DNA of 64,000 nt from Zygnema circumcarinatum (GCA_037447605.1 CM074806.1:914190-978189), one strand, 5' to 3'. Counted from the first letter of the stretch, positions 1 to 10,899 are shown. Notes: a model not told the origin generated them from the letters alone. Made by a program: numbers and translations.

Positions 1-440
1 CTAACAAAAGAGTTGTTGCTGATCATTCCGAGGATCCTCCTGATCTGCTGAGGATGGAACATGGAGTGGAGTGAAGGGGAGAATGGTGGAAAAATGAAGG
101 AAGAAAAGGATGAAGAAGAAACATCGAGAGTGGAAAGAGCAGAATGGTGGAGGGGGGAAGGAAAAAAAGGAAGGGAAGTAACATGGAGTGTGATGAAGGG
201 GAGAATGGTGGAAGGAAGAAGGAAGAAAAAGAAGGAGGAAGGAATTAGATTGTAGTGAAAAGGAAAATGGTGGAAGGGAGAAGGAAGAAACAGGGGGAGA
301 CAGGAACATGGAGTGTGGTGAAGGGGAGAATGATGGAAGTGAGAAGGAAGAAAAAGGGGGAGGAAGGAAAATGGAGTGTGTAAAGGGAAGAATGGTGGAA
401 GGGAGAAGGAAGAAAGAGGAGAGGTTGTTGATGAAAGATG
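1..440. repeat. Purine-rich degenerate minisatellite
   Basis: The + strand is almost entirely A and G. A degenerate unit of about 60 bases recurs, containing gtgaaggggagaatggtgga followed by ggagaaggaagaaa. Reading frames here are long only because of the biased composition, so no gene is called. Confidence 0.75.
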
Positions 441-691
441 AAGGCTACTAACTAACAAGTCGCCTGGCCACCACGCTTTGTCGCCAGTCTCAGGAGTCCA
501 CTGCTGGCCGATCGTCACTGTCGGCCAGCCTGTGGAATTGGCTCCGCTTCTACTACTGCCTATCCGCCGGGCTGGCCTGGTGGAGTCCTATTCGTCACCG
601 GGCCTGGCTTCACTGCTGGCCACCACAGGAGTCCACCGGTTACCACTTTGTCAAGTCATTTGCCAACCGCACCGACTTTAAAGACTGGTCA

Positions 692-745
692 TATGGAAAT
701 TATGGAAATTATGGAAATTCTGGAAATTATGGAAATTATGGAAAT
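692..745. repeat. 9-bp tandem repeat (ATGGAAATT)
   Basis: Six consecutive copies of atggaaatt with single changes (one copy has ctggaaatt). It abuts the 135-bp tandem array that follows. Confidence 0.85.
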
Positions 746-1150
746 AAGGTTCGTTCTTACGCTTACTTTCAAGTATTGCATAGCAAATAACCCTGGACTG
801 ATTTCGGAAGGACCCGGTCCTGGAGATGATGATGTTCGCAAAGATCGAAAAAAGTCAGAAATATATGATCATAATCAAAAAAAGGTTCGTACTTACACTC
901 TCACTCATGTGTTCTATAGCAAATAACCCTGGATTGATTTCAGAAGGACCCGGTCCTGGAGATAATGATGTTTGGAAAGATCGAAAAACGTCAGTGATAT
1001 ATGATTATAATAAAAAAAGGTTCGTACTTACGCTATCACTCATGTGTTCTATAGCAAATAACCCTGGATTGATTTCAGAAGGACCCGGTCCTGGAGATAA
1101 TGATGTTCGGAAAGATCGAAAAACGTCAAAATATATGATCCTAATCAAAA
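746..1150. repeat. 135-bp tandem repeat, three units
   Basis: Three head-to-tail units begin at 746, 882 and 1017 with aaggttcgt and share the core aggacccggtcctggaga. A fourth partial unit starts at 1151 and fades into T-rich sequence. The unit contains the short palindrome ggacccggtcc. Units differ at scattered positions, so the array is not very young. No coding content is supported. Confidence 0.85.
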
Positions 1151-1189
1151 AAGGTTCGTACTTCACATTCCCATTCTTCACATTTTCTT

Positions 1190-1365
1190 CTTCACCTTTT
1201 TTTTTTCTTTTCTTTTTCTTCCTTTCTTGTTGTTTTTTTTTTTTTTTCTGTATGTGAATGTGTACGGTTGTGTGTCTGTGTCTGTGTGTTTGTCTGAATG
1301 TGCGTATTCTTTTAACAGAAACAACAAAAAAAAAACAACAACTTTTTATTACAACATAAGGCCTA
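1190..1365. repeat. Low-complexity T-rich, TG-rich and A-rich tract
   Basis: Poly-T with C interruptions, then gtgtgtctgtgtctgtg, then poly-A interrupted by C, and then the first GGCC-centred palindrome (attacaacataaggcc and its complement) near 1350-1377. The same order of parts recurs three times at 1.93-2.44 kb. Confidence 0.6.
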
Positions 1366-1756
1366 ATGTTGTAATATTTAGATGAAGCGGGAAGCGGGGC
1401 TGCCCAGTAGCAAACTGCTACGTGGGCGATCCGTGCTGGCCAGTGGCGCGACGCCACGCCACAGTGGGCGCCGACGCCACGCGGGTCGGGTCTCTGCTGA
1501 GCGATGTCAGTCTTATCAACGCATGGTCCGGCCGCGATCCGCGGGCTAAGCAGCCGCCTCAATATCTAACCTGCGTCCGTGATAGGTCGATGGTCGGATA
1601 TCCGACCCACACGCGTGCCGCGCCGCAATGTCGTATGTCCGACACGCGCGCGCGACACGCCGCTGTACGGAACTGTGCGTGTCCGATGTACGGGCGCGAC
1701 GCGCAGTCCTTATATGTCGGTCCGCCCGTACCGACAGGATCTTGGTTTGGGCGGAC

Positions 1757-1932
1757 GATCAGTACGGTACGTTGTACGGAGATCTCCGTGGTGCGCTGAG
1801 CGCCACGGTGGTTGTAGCGTTTCGCTAGTATGCGTTAGTGTGTCGATCAGTACGGTACGTTGTACGGAGATCTCCGTGGTGCGCTGAGCGCCACGGTGGC
1901 TGTAGCGTTTCGCTACAGTGTGCGTTTGTGTG
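1757..1932. repeat. 88-bp tandem duplication with nested hairpins
   Basis: Two near-identical copies start at 1757 and 1845 with gatcagtacggtacgttg. Each contains two small inverted repeats: cggagatctccg, and gtggtgcgctgagcgccac. GC-rich, no coding signal. The preceding 1.4-1.75 kb is GC-rich unique sequence in which nothing is recognised. Confidence 0.8.
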
Positions 1933-2445
1933 TCTGTGTTTTTTTTGTTTTTTTTTAAACAAACAAAAAAAAAGAGCACTCTCAATAGGGGGTGTCAGAC
2001 TTAAAAAATTTCAGTACGCGTGTTCGTAAGTTTGACATCAAAACGAGTACTCCAGTATAATCGCGATCCTCCTGCGGCGGAGTACTTTCGTAACCTTTTT
2101 TTTCGTAAGATTTTGTTAAGTCTGACACCCCCTAATATTACAACATCAGGCCAAATGTTGTAATATTAAGATTGTTTTTTTCTTTTTTTTTTTCCCTGTG
2201 ACTGTGTTTGTGTGTGTGTGTATTTGCGTGTGTGACTTTTACAAAAAAAAAAAAAAAAAAAGAACACTCTCAATATTACAACATCAGGCCAAATGTTGTA
2301 ATATTAAGATTGTTTTTTTCTTTTTTTTTTCCCTGTGACTGTGTTTGTGTGTGTGTGTGTGTATTTGCGTGTGTGACTTTTACAAACAAAAAAAAAAAAA
2401 AAATCAAACTAATTAATACAACATGAGGCCTCATGTTGTAATATT
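1930..2445. repeat. Tandem units of ~140 bp with a GGCC-centred palindrome
   Basis: Three successive units share a fixed order: TG-rich tract, poly-A, a short linker (cactctcaat in the first two), a palindrome (acaacatcaggcc with its complement), then poly-T. The first unit is split by the small TIR element at 1987. The third palindrome is a perfect variant (acaacatgaggcctcatgttgt). A related palindrome also lies near 1350. Confidence 0.75.
1987..2133. mobile_element. 147-bp MITE with AGGGGGTGTCAGAC termini
   Basis: Perfect 18-bp terminal inverted repeats start agggggtgtcagac. The element is flanked by AAT on both sides (1984-1986 and 2134-2136). The uninterrupted target, ctcaatattacaac, is present near 2268 in the neighbouring tandem unit, which proves insertion and a 3-bp duplication. 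It is too short to encode a transposase. Related termini occur at 9738, 14855 and 49837. The superfamily is not assigned; PIF/Harbinger-type elements also make 3-bp duplications but normally TWA. Confidence 0.85.
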
Positions 2446-2476
2446 TAGATTGATTATGTTTTTTTTTTTTAAACCA

Positions 2477-2530
2477 CACACAAACTGCGACGACAGAATG
2501 AGGCCTCATTCTGTCGTCGCAGTTTGTGTG
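2477..2530. repeat. Near-perfect palindrome centred on AGGCCT
   Basis: The arms aaactgcgacgacagaatg and their complement meet at aggcct. Outer bases continue into complementary cacaca/tgtgtg and poly-A/poly-T, with one extra CA on the left. It could form a hairpin stem of about 27 bp. It marks the left edge of the duplicated unit that recurs at 15.5 kb. Confidence 0.85.
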
Positions 2531-2787
2531 GTTTTTTTTTGGTTTTTTTCCCATTTTAGGGCTACGTGGCAACACCTGACTAGATAAGCATTTGATCCAA
2601 CGAAACGCACAACCAATCAGGACGCGCGACGTGGCAACGTCAGACTCGCGGCAACTATACCCCATTTTCATTAAATTCATCATTCACAAACTAACCGAAT
2701 CCGTACACCACATAAATCATCAAAATCAAACGCCGTCGTATATAGAAAACGACTCGTGGCAATGACAGAATAAGTACGCAATATACC
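2516..2787. repeat. Copy 1 of the ~350-bp tandem repeat hosting the insertions
   Basis: This block is repeated almost identically at 15525-15796, from cgcagtttgtgtg through ccattttagggctacgtgg to the AATATACC site where the hAT-like element inserted. Without the hAT and copia insertions, copy 1 continues through 5095-5108 and then 15457 onward, so the two copies were originally adjacent tandem units. Confidence 0.85.
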
Positions 2788-5086
2788 CAGGCCTCTTCAA
2801 ATAGGGGATTTCGGCTTAAGATAGGGGACTGTCCCCTAACTTGGTTTTGTAAAAACACGTAAATATGGACTGTACGGACGAAACCGTGCACGTACGGACG
2901 AGAATTTTGTGGAGACCTTGTTTCATCATTTCCCAACACTGCTACCGTCGAGTCTGATTTTTCAGTAATTGGATGGGAGAAAGACGAGTTTCGAAAGAGG
3001 TTGACAGACTTTTCATTAGAAGGCATTCTTCACTGCAAACAGTTTGATAGTTTGACCGCTCTTCGAGGGTCTCTTTGAGTAGTTTGCATCACTTCTATAG
3101 CTGTCTTGATCAACCTAAAACTCCTAAGGGAGTGAGACCATTTTTCATTTCATTTCTAATTTTAGTTCCTATTTCAGTTTTTCTTTTGTGACTACACCTA
3201 GAATTTCAGAGGTTATGATTTGGAATAGAGTTTTTGTGAGGAAATTTTAAGACTATGATGGATTCTAAAGTGATACTTGGAGTAATTAATGATGGATGGG
3301 AAAGGAAATAGAGAGCTTAGGATTGGATCTACAAAGTTTCAGTGCAATTGGGTTTTTGAATAAGCAACTATATGTTGTGATTGCCAAATGCACAGTTGTT
3401 CTAATTGATTGGTAAAATTTACCAATCTATAAAAGTCGAAGAGGTTGCACCAGTTTCTAAAGCCGTGTTGTTATACCAACAAGTAAAGTTCATATACATC
3501 ATTGCTATCTGTTGATGTATAGGTACATCAGGTTGTTGGTACTTAGTTCCTCGCATGAGTGTTGTCCATGAGAACAATGTTGTGTTGGGACAATGTCATG
3601 CATGGATGGTCATGTTTGGTATAGGACCGAACATGGGGGGGGGTGCCCGTATCGTTAGGGCACGGTACGGTAGGTCTAGGGAAAGTCTAGAGTCAAAGGG
3701 TTACGGCTTAGGCTTAGACTGTACCAAAGGGGGTGCGCGAAATGCGCCTTGGTTGAATGGAGCGCGGCCGTACGGACGGCGCGCGACTGTACGGATGAAG
3801 CGGAAATGAACGGACTCGGTGATTTTGGACGCGAGAGGCGGATTTGCGTGAAGCGACATGATTGGTCGCGACAGCATGCAAATCGCAGCGTGATCTCCGA
3901 GCGTGACATGACGCATGATTTGGTACAGTATGTACTTTGGAGGTACGGATGTTGGTCGGTGCTGAAATGTCGGTGCGACGAATCAGCATGAGGCGCGGAG
4001 TCAGCAACGTTTTCATCTGGAAGACAGTGGCGAATCAGAAGGTGCCACGTGTCAAGTGTGACCTGTATAGGCGCAGGCTTGCTTCATCGTACGACTCAGG
4101 AGTGTGCGCGCGGAGGCAAGACCGGCCGAGCGGCCGATGCTGATCGTACGGCCACGGAGGCGAGACCGACTAAGGGACCGATGCGGATCATGCGGTCGGG
4201 AGTCCGCCAGTCAACGTTGCTCTGAGGAATCTTTTCTAGAGGGTGGAGTCTTGGAATGTTGTGGCGGCAAGGAGTCGGCGGAGCGTACCTCGAGGAGTAC
4301 GGAGTTAGTCTTTGTTAGGACGGCGGGATGTGTAGCCGGCGGTAGAGTGCATGCCCACCTGGATTAGTGCGGTGGTGTTGGTACGTTGCCAAGCTAGATG
4401 TACTTTGCATAGCAAGACACGAAGTAGTTTAAGGTTGTTTGAATTAAGGTTGTTGCATGTATGGTCCCGGCGCGTGTGACGTGACATGGTCACGTCACAG
4501 CCCCATACTATATAGTGAGAGTGGGTGTGTAAGTTAGTAACCTTCTTGATGAGCATTGCAAAGCTATGGTAGTTTCTACAGTAGTTAGAGGCAAGGCTTT
4601 GGCAACAGGAGGTGGACCTTTGTGAGGAGTCTCCGTGTGTGGAGAGTTGTCTCACGTGAAGGTGGAGTTATCATGTGTGGAAAGCTTGGCTAGGCTTATG
4701 GGGGCTTGAGCTGAAGAGCTTGTCATGATAAAGGAGTTTTAGGCTGGGAGCTTTCTCCTTCGTTTTTCTATTCCGCCTCTTGTGTGTTGTGTATGCACTT
4801 GAGTGAAAAATGAATGAGAGTGCTGTGGGCACAGGGAGAGAAGCTTCCATGGAGGTGAAGAGGGGGAAAGGATTGAAGTTGAATTTGCTTCTCAACCTTT
4901 TGCCACCTCACACTCACACTATCGTGGTTGCAAATGCAATTCATTTCCTTTTTGTTTTTAACCAAAAAAATGCTTTTTTGGGGCTTGTGTGGTATTTAAG
5001 TTGAAATCACGTAAACTAATCTCAAAATCTTACATAAATAAGCTATTTACGATATTTAGGGGATCTCCCCTATTTGAAGAGGCCTG
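2788..5086. mobile_element. Non-autonomous hAT-like DNA transposon (2.3 kb)
   Basis: The 21-bp perfect terminal inverted repeats begin CAGGCCTCTTCAAATA. The element is flanked by the 8-bp duplication AATATACC (2780-2787 and 5087-5094). An empty site (AATATACC once) is preserved in the paralogous repeat at 15789-15796. An 8-bp duplication with CAGG-type ends is the hAT signature. No reading frame resembles a transposase, so the copy would depend on one in trans. A strong inverted repeat (gtgacgtgac with its complement) lies near 4480-4500. Confidence 0.85.
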
Positions 5087-5103
5087 AATATACCCCATTT
5101 TCT

Positions 5104-5108
5104 GCGCA
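5104..5108. other. Target-site duplication GCGCA, left of copia dimer
   Basis: GCGCA directly precedes the first LTR. It is repeated at 15452-15456, directly after the third LTR. A single GCGCA occupies the empty site at 15806-15810. Confidence 0.9.
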
Positions 5109-5504
5109 TGTTGAGATCCGTACAATCGTACATGTCGTACGGAACGTTTGTTTGGAAGTTGTGTACGGAATAGTACGGACTGAGTAACACGTGTTGAGTG
5201 CTTAGGGAGTTGTGTGAATCTCAAGACCTTTGATCGTATGGTTTGTGTTGTTCATCATGTTTTACATTTTGGCGGCGAGGTTTTAGGAAGGCTAGATATA
5301 AGACTTCAGTTTTGTGTGTCTTTCTCAACTTGAGCTTCAAGGAAAGCATAGGATGCTGAGCTCTTGTTAAGTTTTGGAATAAAGTTTTTGTGGATATATG
5401 CTCTACTCCTTGGATGCTTGAGATTGTTGGAAATGTCTAGAAAAGGGAAGGCCCACAAAGATGAGATGGATGATAATGAGAAAGATAGAGGCTCAAGTTC
5501 TACA
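5109..5504 (+). repeat. copia LTR 1 (5' LTR)
   Basis: It begins TGTTGAGATCC and ends TTCTACA, the TG...CA ends of an LTR. It is followed two bases later by a primer-binding site. It differs from LTR 2 by only a few substitutions and one 3-bp indel, so the element is fairly young. It contains ATG codons at 5433 and 5466, in frame with gag. Confidence 0.9.
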
Positions 5505-5506
5505 AG

Positions 5507-5518
5507 TGGTATCAGAGC
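5507..5518 (+). other. Primer-binding site for initiator tRNA-Met (body 1)
   Basis: TGGTATCAGAGC, two bases after the LTR, is the standard plant copia primer site complementary to the 3' end of initiator tRNA-Met. The gag reading frame runs straight through it. Confidence 0.9.
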
Positions 5519-8500
5519 GACAGGAGATGATGATACAGAGAAATACTCAGTTACATTGTTTGATGGGACGAACTACCTCTCTTGGAGTCAAAATATGGAG
5601 GCTGTGTTGGAAGCTAAGGAGCTGATGGAATTGGTGGACGGCACTGAAGCCACACCAGACAAGGAGAAAGAGCCCAAGGAGTTTGCAAGCTGGAAGAAAA
5701 GGAACGGTAAAGCAAAAGCCTTAATACTCTCCTCCATGAAATCCCCTCACGGACTAGCACTTAGAGGACTGACTGCAGCAGAAATGTGGAAGAAGCTCCA
5801 AAACATTTACTCTTCGAAAACTTCAGCACAAGGGATAGCAGCGTATGCAGAATTTACGTCTATCAGGATGGGGGAGACAGAAAGTCTGGATAATTACAAT
5901 GTCAGATTTGATAGCGTTCTGAAAACACTGACAGAAACTGGAAGATCCATCGTAGAAAATGATCAGGCCTATATGTATCTTCAGAGTCTGTCCTCTAAAT
6001 ACGAGATGACGGCCGATAACCTCACAAATTACCTGCATCAATCAGGAATGTCATTAGAGGATGTAAAGGCTAGGATCATCGAGTATGATAGGCTGAGGAG
6101 GATAAGAAAGGAGGGAAAAGTGAGGCAAGAGACGGCATTTGCAACCATGACTAGTGGAAACTACAGAGGTCGGGGAGGAGGACAGTCAAGCAGAGGAGGT
6201 CATGCAAACAGAGGAGGATACATGAGCAGTAGAGGAGGATATGAACCGAGAGGAGGATATGAACCGAGAGGTGGACACAACAGCAGAGGTGGATTCAGAG
6301 GTAGAGGTGGAAGTTTTCAAGGAGGAAGTTTTCCCAGCTACAGAGGAAGAGGAGCAGGAGCAGGATTCAACTCATTTGACAGCGGTGGAAGGTTTTCAGA
6401 AATCACCTGCTATACATGTGGCGGAAACGGCCACACATCCAGAGACTGTCGTGCTGGCGGAGGCAGAGGAGTTGCAGCATATGGAGGCGGCCCTCAAAAT
6501 CGCAACAGCCAAGGAAATACAACGTTCAGAGGTAGTTGCTACACCTGTGGACAGCCAGGACATTCAGCAAGAAACTGTATGAGTAGAAGTACAGCAAATT
6601 CTGCAACTACTGAACAGACTGAAGGATACGCTACAAGTTTTGGAGTTTCCTCAGTCAATCACCTCTCCATCAAGAGATCAGACTGGATTATAGATTCAGG
6701 AGCAAGTGCTCACATCTGTACAGAGAAGGAGATGTTTGAAGAGATGCACACTTTGAATGTGCCTATCACTGTTCAAACAGCAAGTGGACAAAGGTTCAGT
6801 GTTACAGAGAGTGGAAGAGTAAGATTGATTTTAAAAACAAAGGAAGGGAATGTAGAAACAGTTCTCACAGATGTTTTGTACTCTCCACAAATGATCCACA
6901 ATCTTTACTCAGTTTGCTATATGCTTGATCAAGGGGTAGTGACACTATTTGACATAGGAGGAATTCAGATGAGAGAAAGGAGCACATGGAATCTAGTTGG
7001 AGAAGGATTCAGACAAGGACAGACTGCGTTCTTGAAGTGGGAGAAACCCAAATCTCTACCAGTGACTGCAAATCAGGTGGATGTGGAGGAGAATCTGGAG
7101 AAGTGGCACAAGAGATTAGGACATCTCAGCTATTGGGGAATGAAAAGCATGGTAGAGAAGAATTCAGTGATTGGAATTGAGGAGATGAGAGGAGACTGGA
7201 GTCCCAACATGTCATGTGAAGACTGCTTGAAGTGCAAGTCTCACAAACTACCACATAAGACCCATGGAGAAAGGAAGTACCGAGCAACGAGGAAGCTGGA
7301 GCTGGTTCACTCCGACATTTGTGGCCCAATTTCACCTGCAAGTAGGAGCAGTGCAGAATATTTCATCACCTTCATGGATGACTATTCTCGTAAGTGTTGG
7401 GTAGCATTCCTAAACAGTAAATCTGCAGCGCTAGATTGCTTTAAGCATTGGCAGAGAGTGGTGGAGACAGAAACAGGGGAGAAAATTGCAGCTTTGAGGA
7501 CAGATAATGGAGGAGAGTTTACCTCAAATGCATTTATGCAGCATTGTAAGGACGCAGGGATAAAAAGGCAATTTACTGCACCTCACTGTCCTGAAAGCAA
7601 TGGTGCAGCAGAAAGATTGAATCGCACTTTGGTGGAAATGGCACGATCAATGCTTCATGGTTCCAATCTGCATTTGAGTTTTTGGGCAGAGGCCATCAAT
7701 GCAGCGATTCATGTGAGAAATCGATGTCCCACATCAGCCTTGAATGATGGCAAGGTTCCAGAAGAGCTTTGGACCGGGTCCAAGCCCACAATTTCTCACT
7801 TACGTGTGTGGGGGTCCAAATGCTTCGTCAATATTCCACATGCTCAGAGGAGAGGGAAGATGGATCCTACCGCATGGACAGGATGGCTGGTTGGATATGA
7901 TCATGAGAGTTTGACCTACAGGATTTGGGATGCTCAGAATAATGCAGTCAGGCGCAGCAGGGATGTTCAATTCGTGGAGAAAGGAGAAGTCACCAGAAAA
8001 GACATGGACTCATGGAGTGTAAAGGGGTTAAGTGAAGAAATGCAGGATGAGGAGAGCGCTAAGGAAGACCCAAGCCCCACAATTTTGCAAGAAAGGGATG
8101 CTGAATCAAGAGATGATTTGGAGTCAAGGTTGGAAGAATCAGAATCACCCGAAGAATTGTCAAGAGAGGAGATTCCTACCTTGAGGCGAAGTGCACGCAT
8201 AGCTAAGCGGGAGGCGTTCACACCATCAAAAAATGACCGCCCAAGGAACTTTCGAAGGGCAGCAGAATCCGTGGATGCTCTCACAAGGATTCCTAGAGAT
8301 ACTGACAATTTTGCTTACGTTGCAGCCTGCACACGTGCAAAACCAGATGAGCCACAATCATTTCAGGAGGCCATTGAAGGACCAGATAAAGAGAAATGGA
8401 AGCAAGCTATCAAGGATGAGCTGCAGAGCTTAAAGGAAAATGACACGTGGTCGTTGGAGGAGTTGCCAAGTGGAAGAAATGCAATCGGATGCAAGTGGAC

Positions 8501-9737
8501 TTTCAAAATCAAGCGCAAGGCAGATGGATCGATTGAAAGGTACAAGGCAAGACTGGTAGCTAAAGGATATTCACAGACAGAAGGCATAGATTACCAGGAG
8601 ACTTTTGCTCCAGTTGTGAAATTCAATTCTTTGAGATCGTTAGTGGCTATTGCAGCAGCTGAATCGATGCAGATTCATCAATGGATGTAAAGACAGCCTT
8701 TTTAAATGGAAAATTGACTGAGGAGATTTACATGGAGATGCCAGAGGGAGTGATGAAAGTACCAGGAAAAGTCTGCAAGCTACATCGGACAATTTATGGA
8801 CTTAAGCAAGCACCTCGAGCCTGGAATGAGAAGTTGGATGACGTAATGCAGAAGAATGGATACAGGCAATTCAAAACGGACCCTTCAGTCTATATCAAAG
8901 GAGAAGGAGAGAATCGAATCTACATTGGAATCTATGTAGACGACATTATCATTGTCAGCAAGTCTACAACAAGCATTGGAGCATTGAAGAAGATGCTTCA
9001 CCAAAATTTCAAAATGTCAGACATTGGAGAGGCGACATTTCTACTTGGAGTTCAGATTAAGAGGGGGCAGAATGGTAAGATTTTACTCACCTAAGAGTAG
9101 TATGCAAAAGATGTCTTGGAGAAGTTCCGAATGCAGGATGCCCATCCGTGTTCCTCACCGATGGATCCAAGTGTGAAGCTATCAGCAGCTGATTGCCCCA
9201 AGACCAGAGAGGAAGAGGTGGAGATGCAGGAGTGCCTTATCGACAAGCCATTGGGAGCCTAATGTACCTCACCACAGGTACCAGACCCGACCTCGCAAAA
9301 GCAGTGAGCAGTGTGAGCCGATTTCTGAATAACCCTGGATATGCACATTGGGAAGCAGTGAAGAGAATTTTTCGCTATGTGAAGGGGACGGCAGAGTACG
9401 GACTATCGTTCAGCCTGGTGAGTCTATTCAAGTGTACGGATATTCAGACGCTGACTGGGGAGGAGACGTTGATACCGGTAGGTCCACGTCAGGATATGTG
9501 TTTATGTGTGGAGGAGGATGTATCACATGGAATTCGAAGTTACAGGAGACAGTTGCGCTGTCCAGTACTGAGTCAGAGTACATGGCAGCTTGTCACGCGA
9601 CGAAGGAGGCGATATGGCTCAAAATGTTCTTTCAGGAGTGTGGATATGCACAAGATCCAATTTTGATTTTGATCGACAATAAATCAGCGATTGCACTCAC
9701 AGAGAATCCCGTCAACCACAAGAGGTCAAAACACATT

Positions 9738-10306
9738 AGGGGGGGTCAGACCTTGACCATCGCTTACGAAATTCAAAGATTCCCTATACGGAAAGGTATT
9801 GATTTCGTTTCCAGGTTTCGGATCGGAAGCCGCGGCTCCCCCGAACCTGTCACGTCCCGTCCGTACTACGGAATAGGTTACAGAAATGCCCCCAAATTTC
9901 CGAAATCCGCCGAAATCCGCTCGCCGAAACGCAGGGCCTCCGGAGGCCTTGCGTTTCGGTTTTGTTGAAAAGGCAGCAAATCCGCCGATGAGGAATCGTG
10001 CCCCGCCTTGTCGCCATGCGCGTCACGCAAGTGCGAGCGCCTCTCGCACGTGTGAAGCGCGCGTGGCGATAAAACGGAGGGCGGCGGGCGGCGGGCGGCG
10101 GGCGGCGGAGGGATCGCGGCGGGGCGAAAAGGGGGGAGTGAGACCTGGCTCGGAAATACGAAGGTAAAATAATTATTTTCTTGAATTCGCGGCGCCCGAA
10201 CCTGCCGAACGGCCACTTTTTGCGAAAAAGGCCTGCCGTACACGGCGGAATAGGCCCGACGGGCTTACGAAATTGGTTTGGCGATGGTCAAGGTCTGACC
10301 TCCCCT
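9738..10306. mobile_element. 569-bp TIR element inside copia body 1
   Basis: The ends are AGGGGGGGTCAGACC and its near-complement GGTCTGACCTCCCCT, with extended inverted homology over the GACCATCGC region. It is flanked by ATT (9735-9737 and 10307-10309). Excising it with one ATT restores the expected His-Ile-Asp of RNase H. The interior is GC-rich with a palindrome (cgaaacgcagggcctcc and its near-complement) and a GGC microsatellite. It has no transposase. It belongs to the same terminal family as the MITE at 1987. Confidence 0.88.
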
Positions 10307-10475
10307 ATTGATCTCTATTACCATTTCATACGGGAACAAGTCAAGAAGAAGAAGATCCGAGTGGAATTCGTACGGACGACAGAACAGGCTGCGGATATGA
10401 TGACAAAAGGAGTATCTGGAGCGATTCTTCGCACATGTGTTCAACTGATAGGAATGATGTAGCGATTGCACGGAT

Positions 10476-10486
10476 CAGAGGGGGAT
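10476..10486 (+). other. Polypurine tract of copia body 1
   Basis: cagaggggga lies immediately before the TGTTGAG start of LTR 2, the expected place for the plus-strand primer. Confidence 0.8.
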
Positions 10487-10885
10487 TGTTGAGATCCGTA
10501 CAATTGTACATAGAGTCGTACGGAACGTTTGTTCGGAAGTTATGTACGGAATAGTACGGACTGAGTAACACGTGTTGAGTGCTTAGGGAGTTGTGTGAAT
10601 CTCAAGACCTTTGATCGTATGGTTTGTGTTGTTCATCATGTTTTACATTTTGGCGGCGAGGTTTTAGGAAGGCTAGATATAAGACTTCAGTTTTGTGTGT
10701 CTTTCTCAACTTGAGCTTCAAGGAAAGCATAGGATGCTGAGCTCTTGTTAAGTTTTGGAATAAAGTTTTTGTGGATATATGCTCTACTCCTTGGATGCTT
10801 GAGATTGTTGGAAATGTCTAGAAAAGGGAAGGCCCACAAAGATGAGATGGATGATAATGAGAGAGATAGAGGCTCAAGTTCTACA
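10487..10885 (+). repeat. copia LTR 2 (shared middle LTR)
   Basis: It has the same TGTTGAG...TTCTACA ends as LTR 1 and serves as 3' LTR of body 1 and 5' LTR of body 2. No GCGCA duplication borders it, as expected for a recombination-derived dimer. The LTR 3 remnant matches this copy (gagagagatag) rather than LTR 1 (gagaaagatag). Confidence 0.9.
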
Positions 10886-10887
10886 AG

Positions 10888-10899
10888 TGGTATCAGAGC
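10888..10899 (+). other. Primer-binding site (body 2)
   Basis: TGGTATCAGAGC two bases after LTR 2, identical to body 1. Confidence 0.88.

Larger units (their letters stand above)
5433..10462 (+). pseudogene. copia gag-pol polyprotein, body 1 (defective)
   Basis: Domains in order: gag core (LFDGTNYLSW), an RGG-rich stretch, two CCHC zinc knuckles (CYTCGGNGHTSRDC and CYTCGQPGHSARNC), protease with DSGA, GAG pre-integrase (H-H-C-C), integrase with its catalytic D, D and E, reverse transcriptase with YVDDIIIV, and RNase H. The first in-frame ATG lies in the LTR. Lesions: a one-base deletion near 8681; TAA and TAG replacing expected Gln codons at 9092-9100; a one-base deletion near 9229; a frameshift near 9413; and a 569-bp TIR element inside the RNase H end, after which coding resumes (DLYYHFIREQ) at 10310. 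It cannot yield an intact polyprotein. Confidence 0.9.

Noticed and set aside
1005-1562. 185-codon open frame on the minus strand
   Set aside because: It runs through tandem repeats and a poly-A tract and has no protein-like composition.
9092-9100. TAA and TAG at expected Gln positions as a sign of a reassigned nuclear code (as in some ulvophyte algae)
   Set aside because: Host genes here end with TAA (transporter, MurD, copy B), TAG (TLDc) and TGA (Sec63, PTH2, GDT1) at normal C-termini, so the standard code holds. The changes are confined to a dead transposon.
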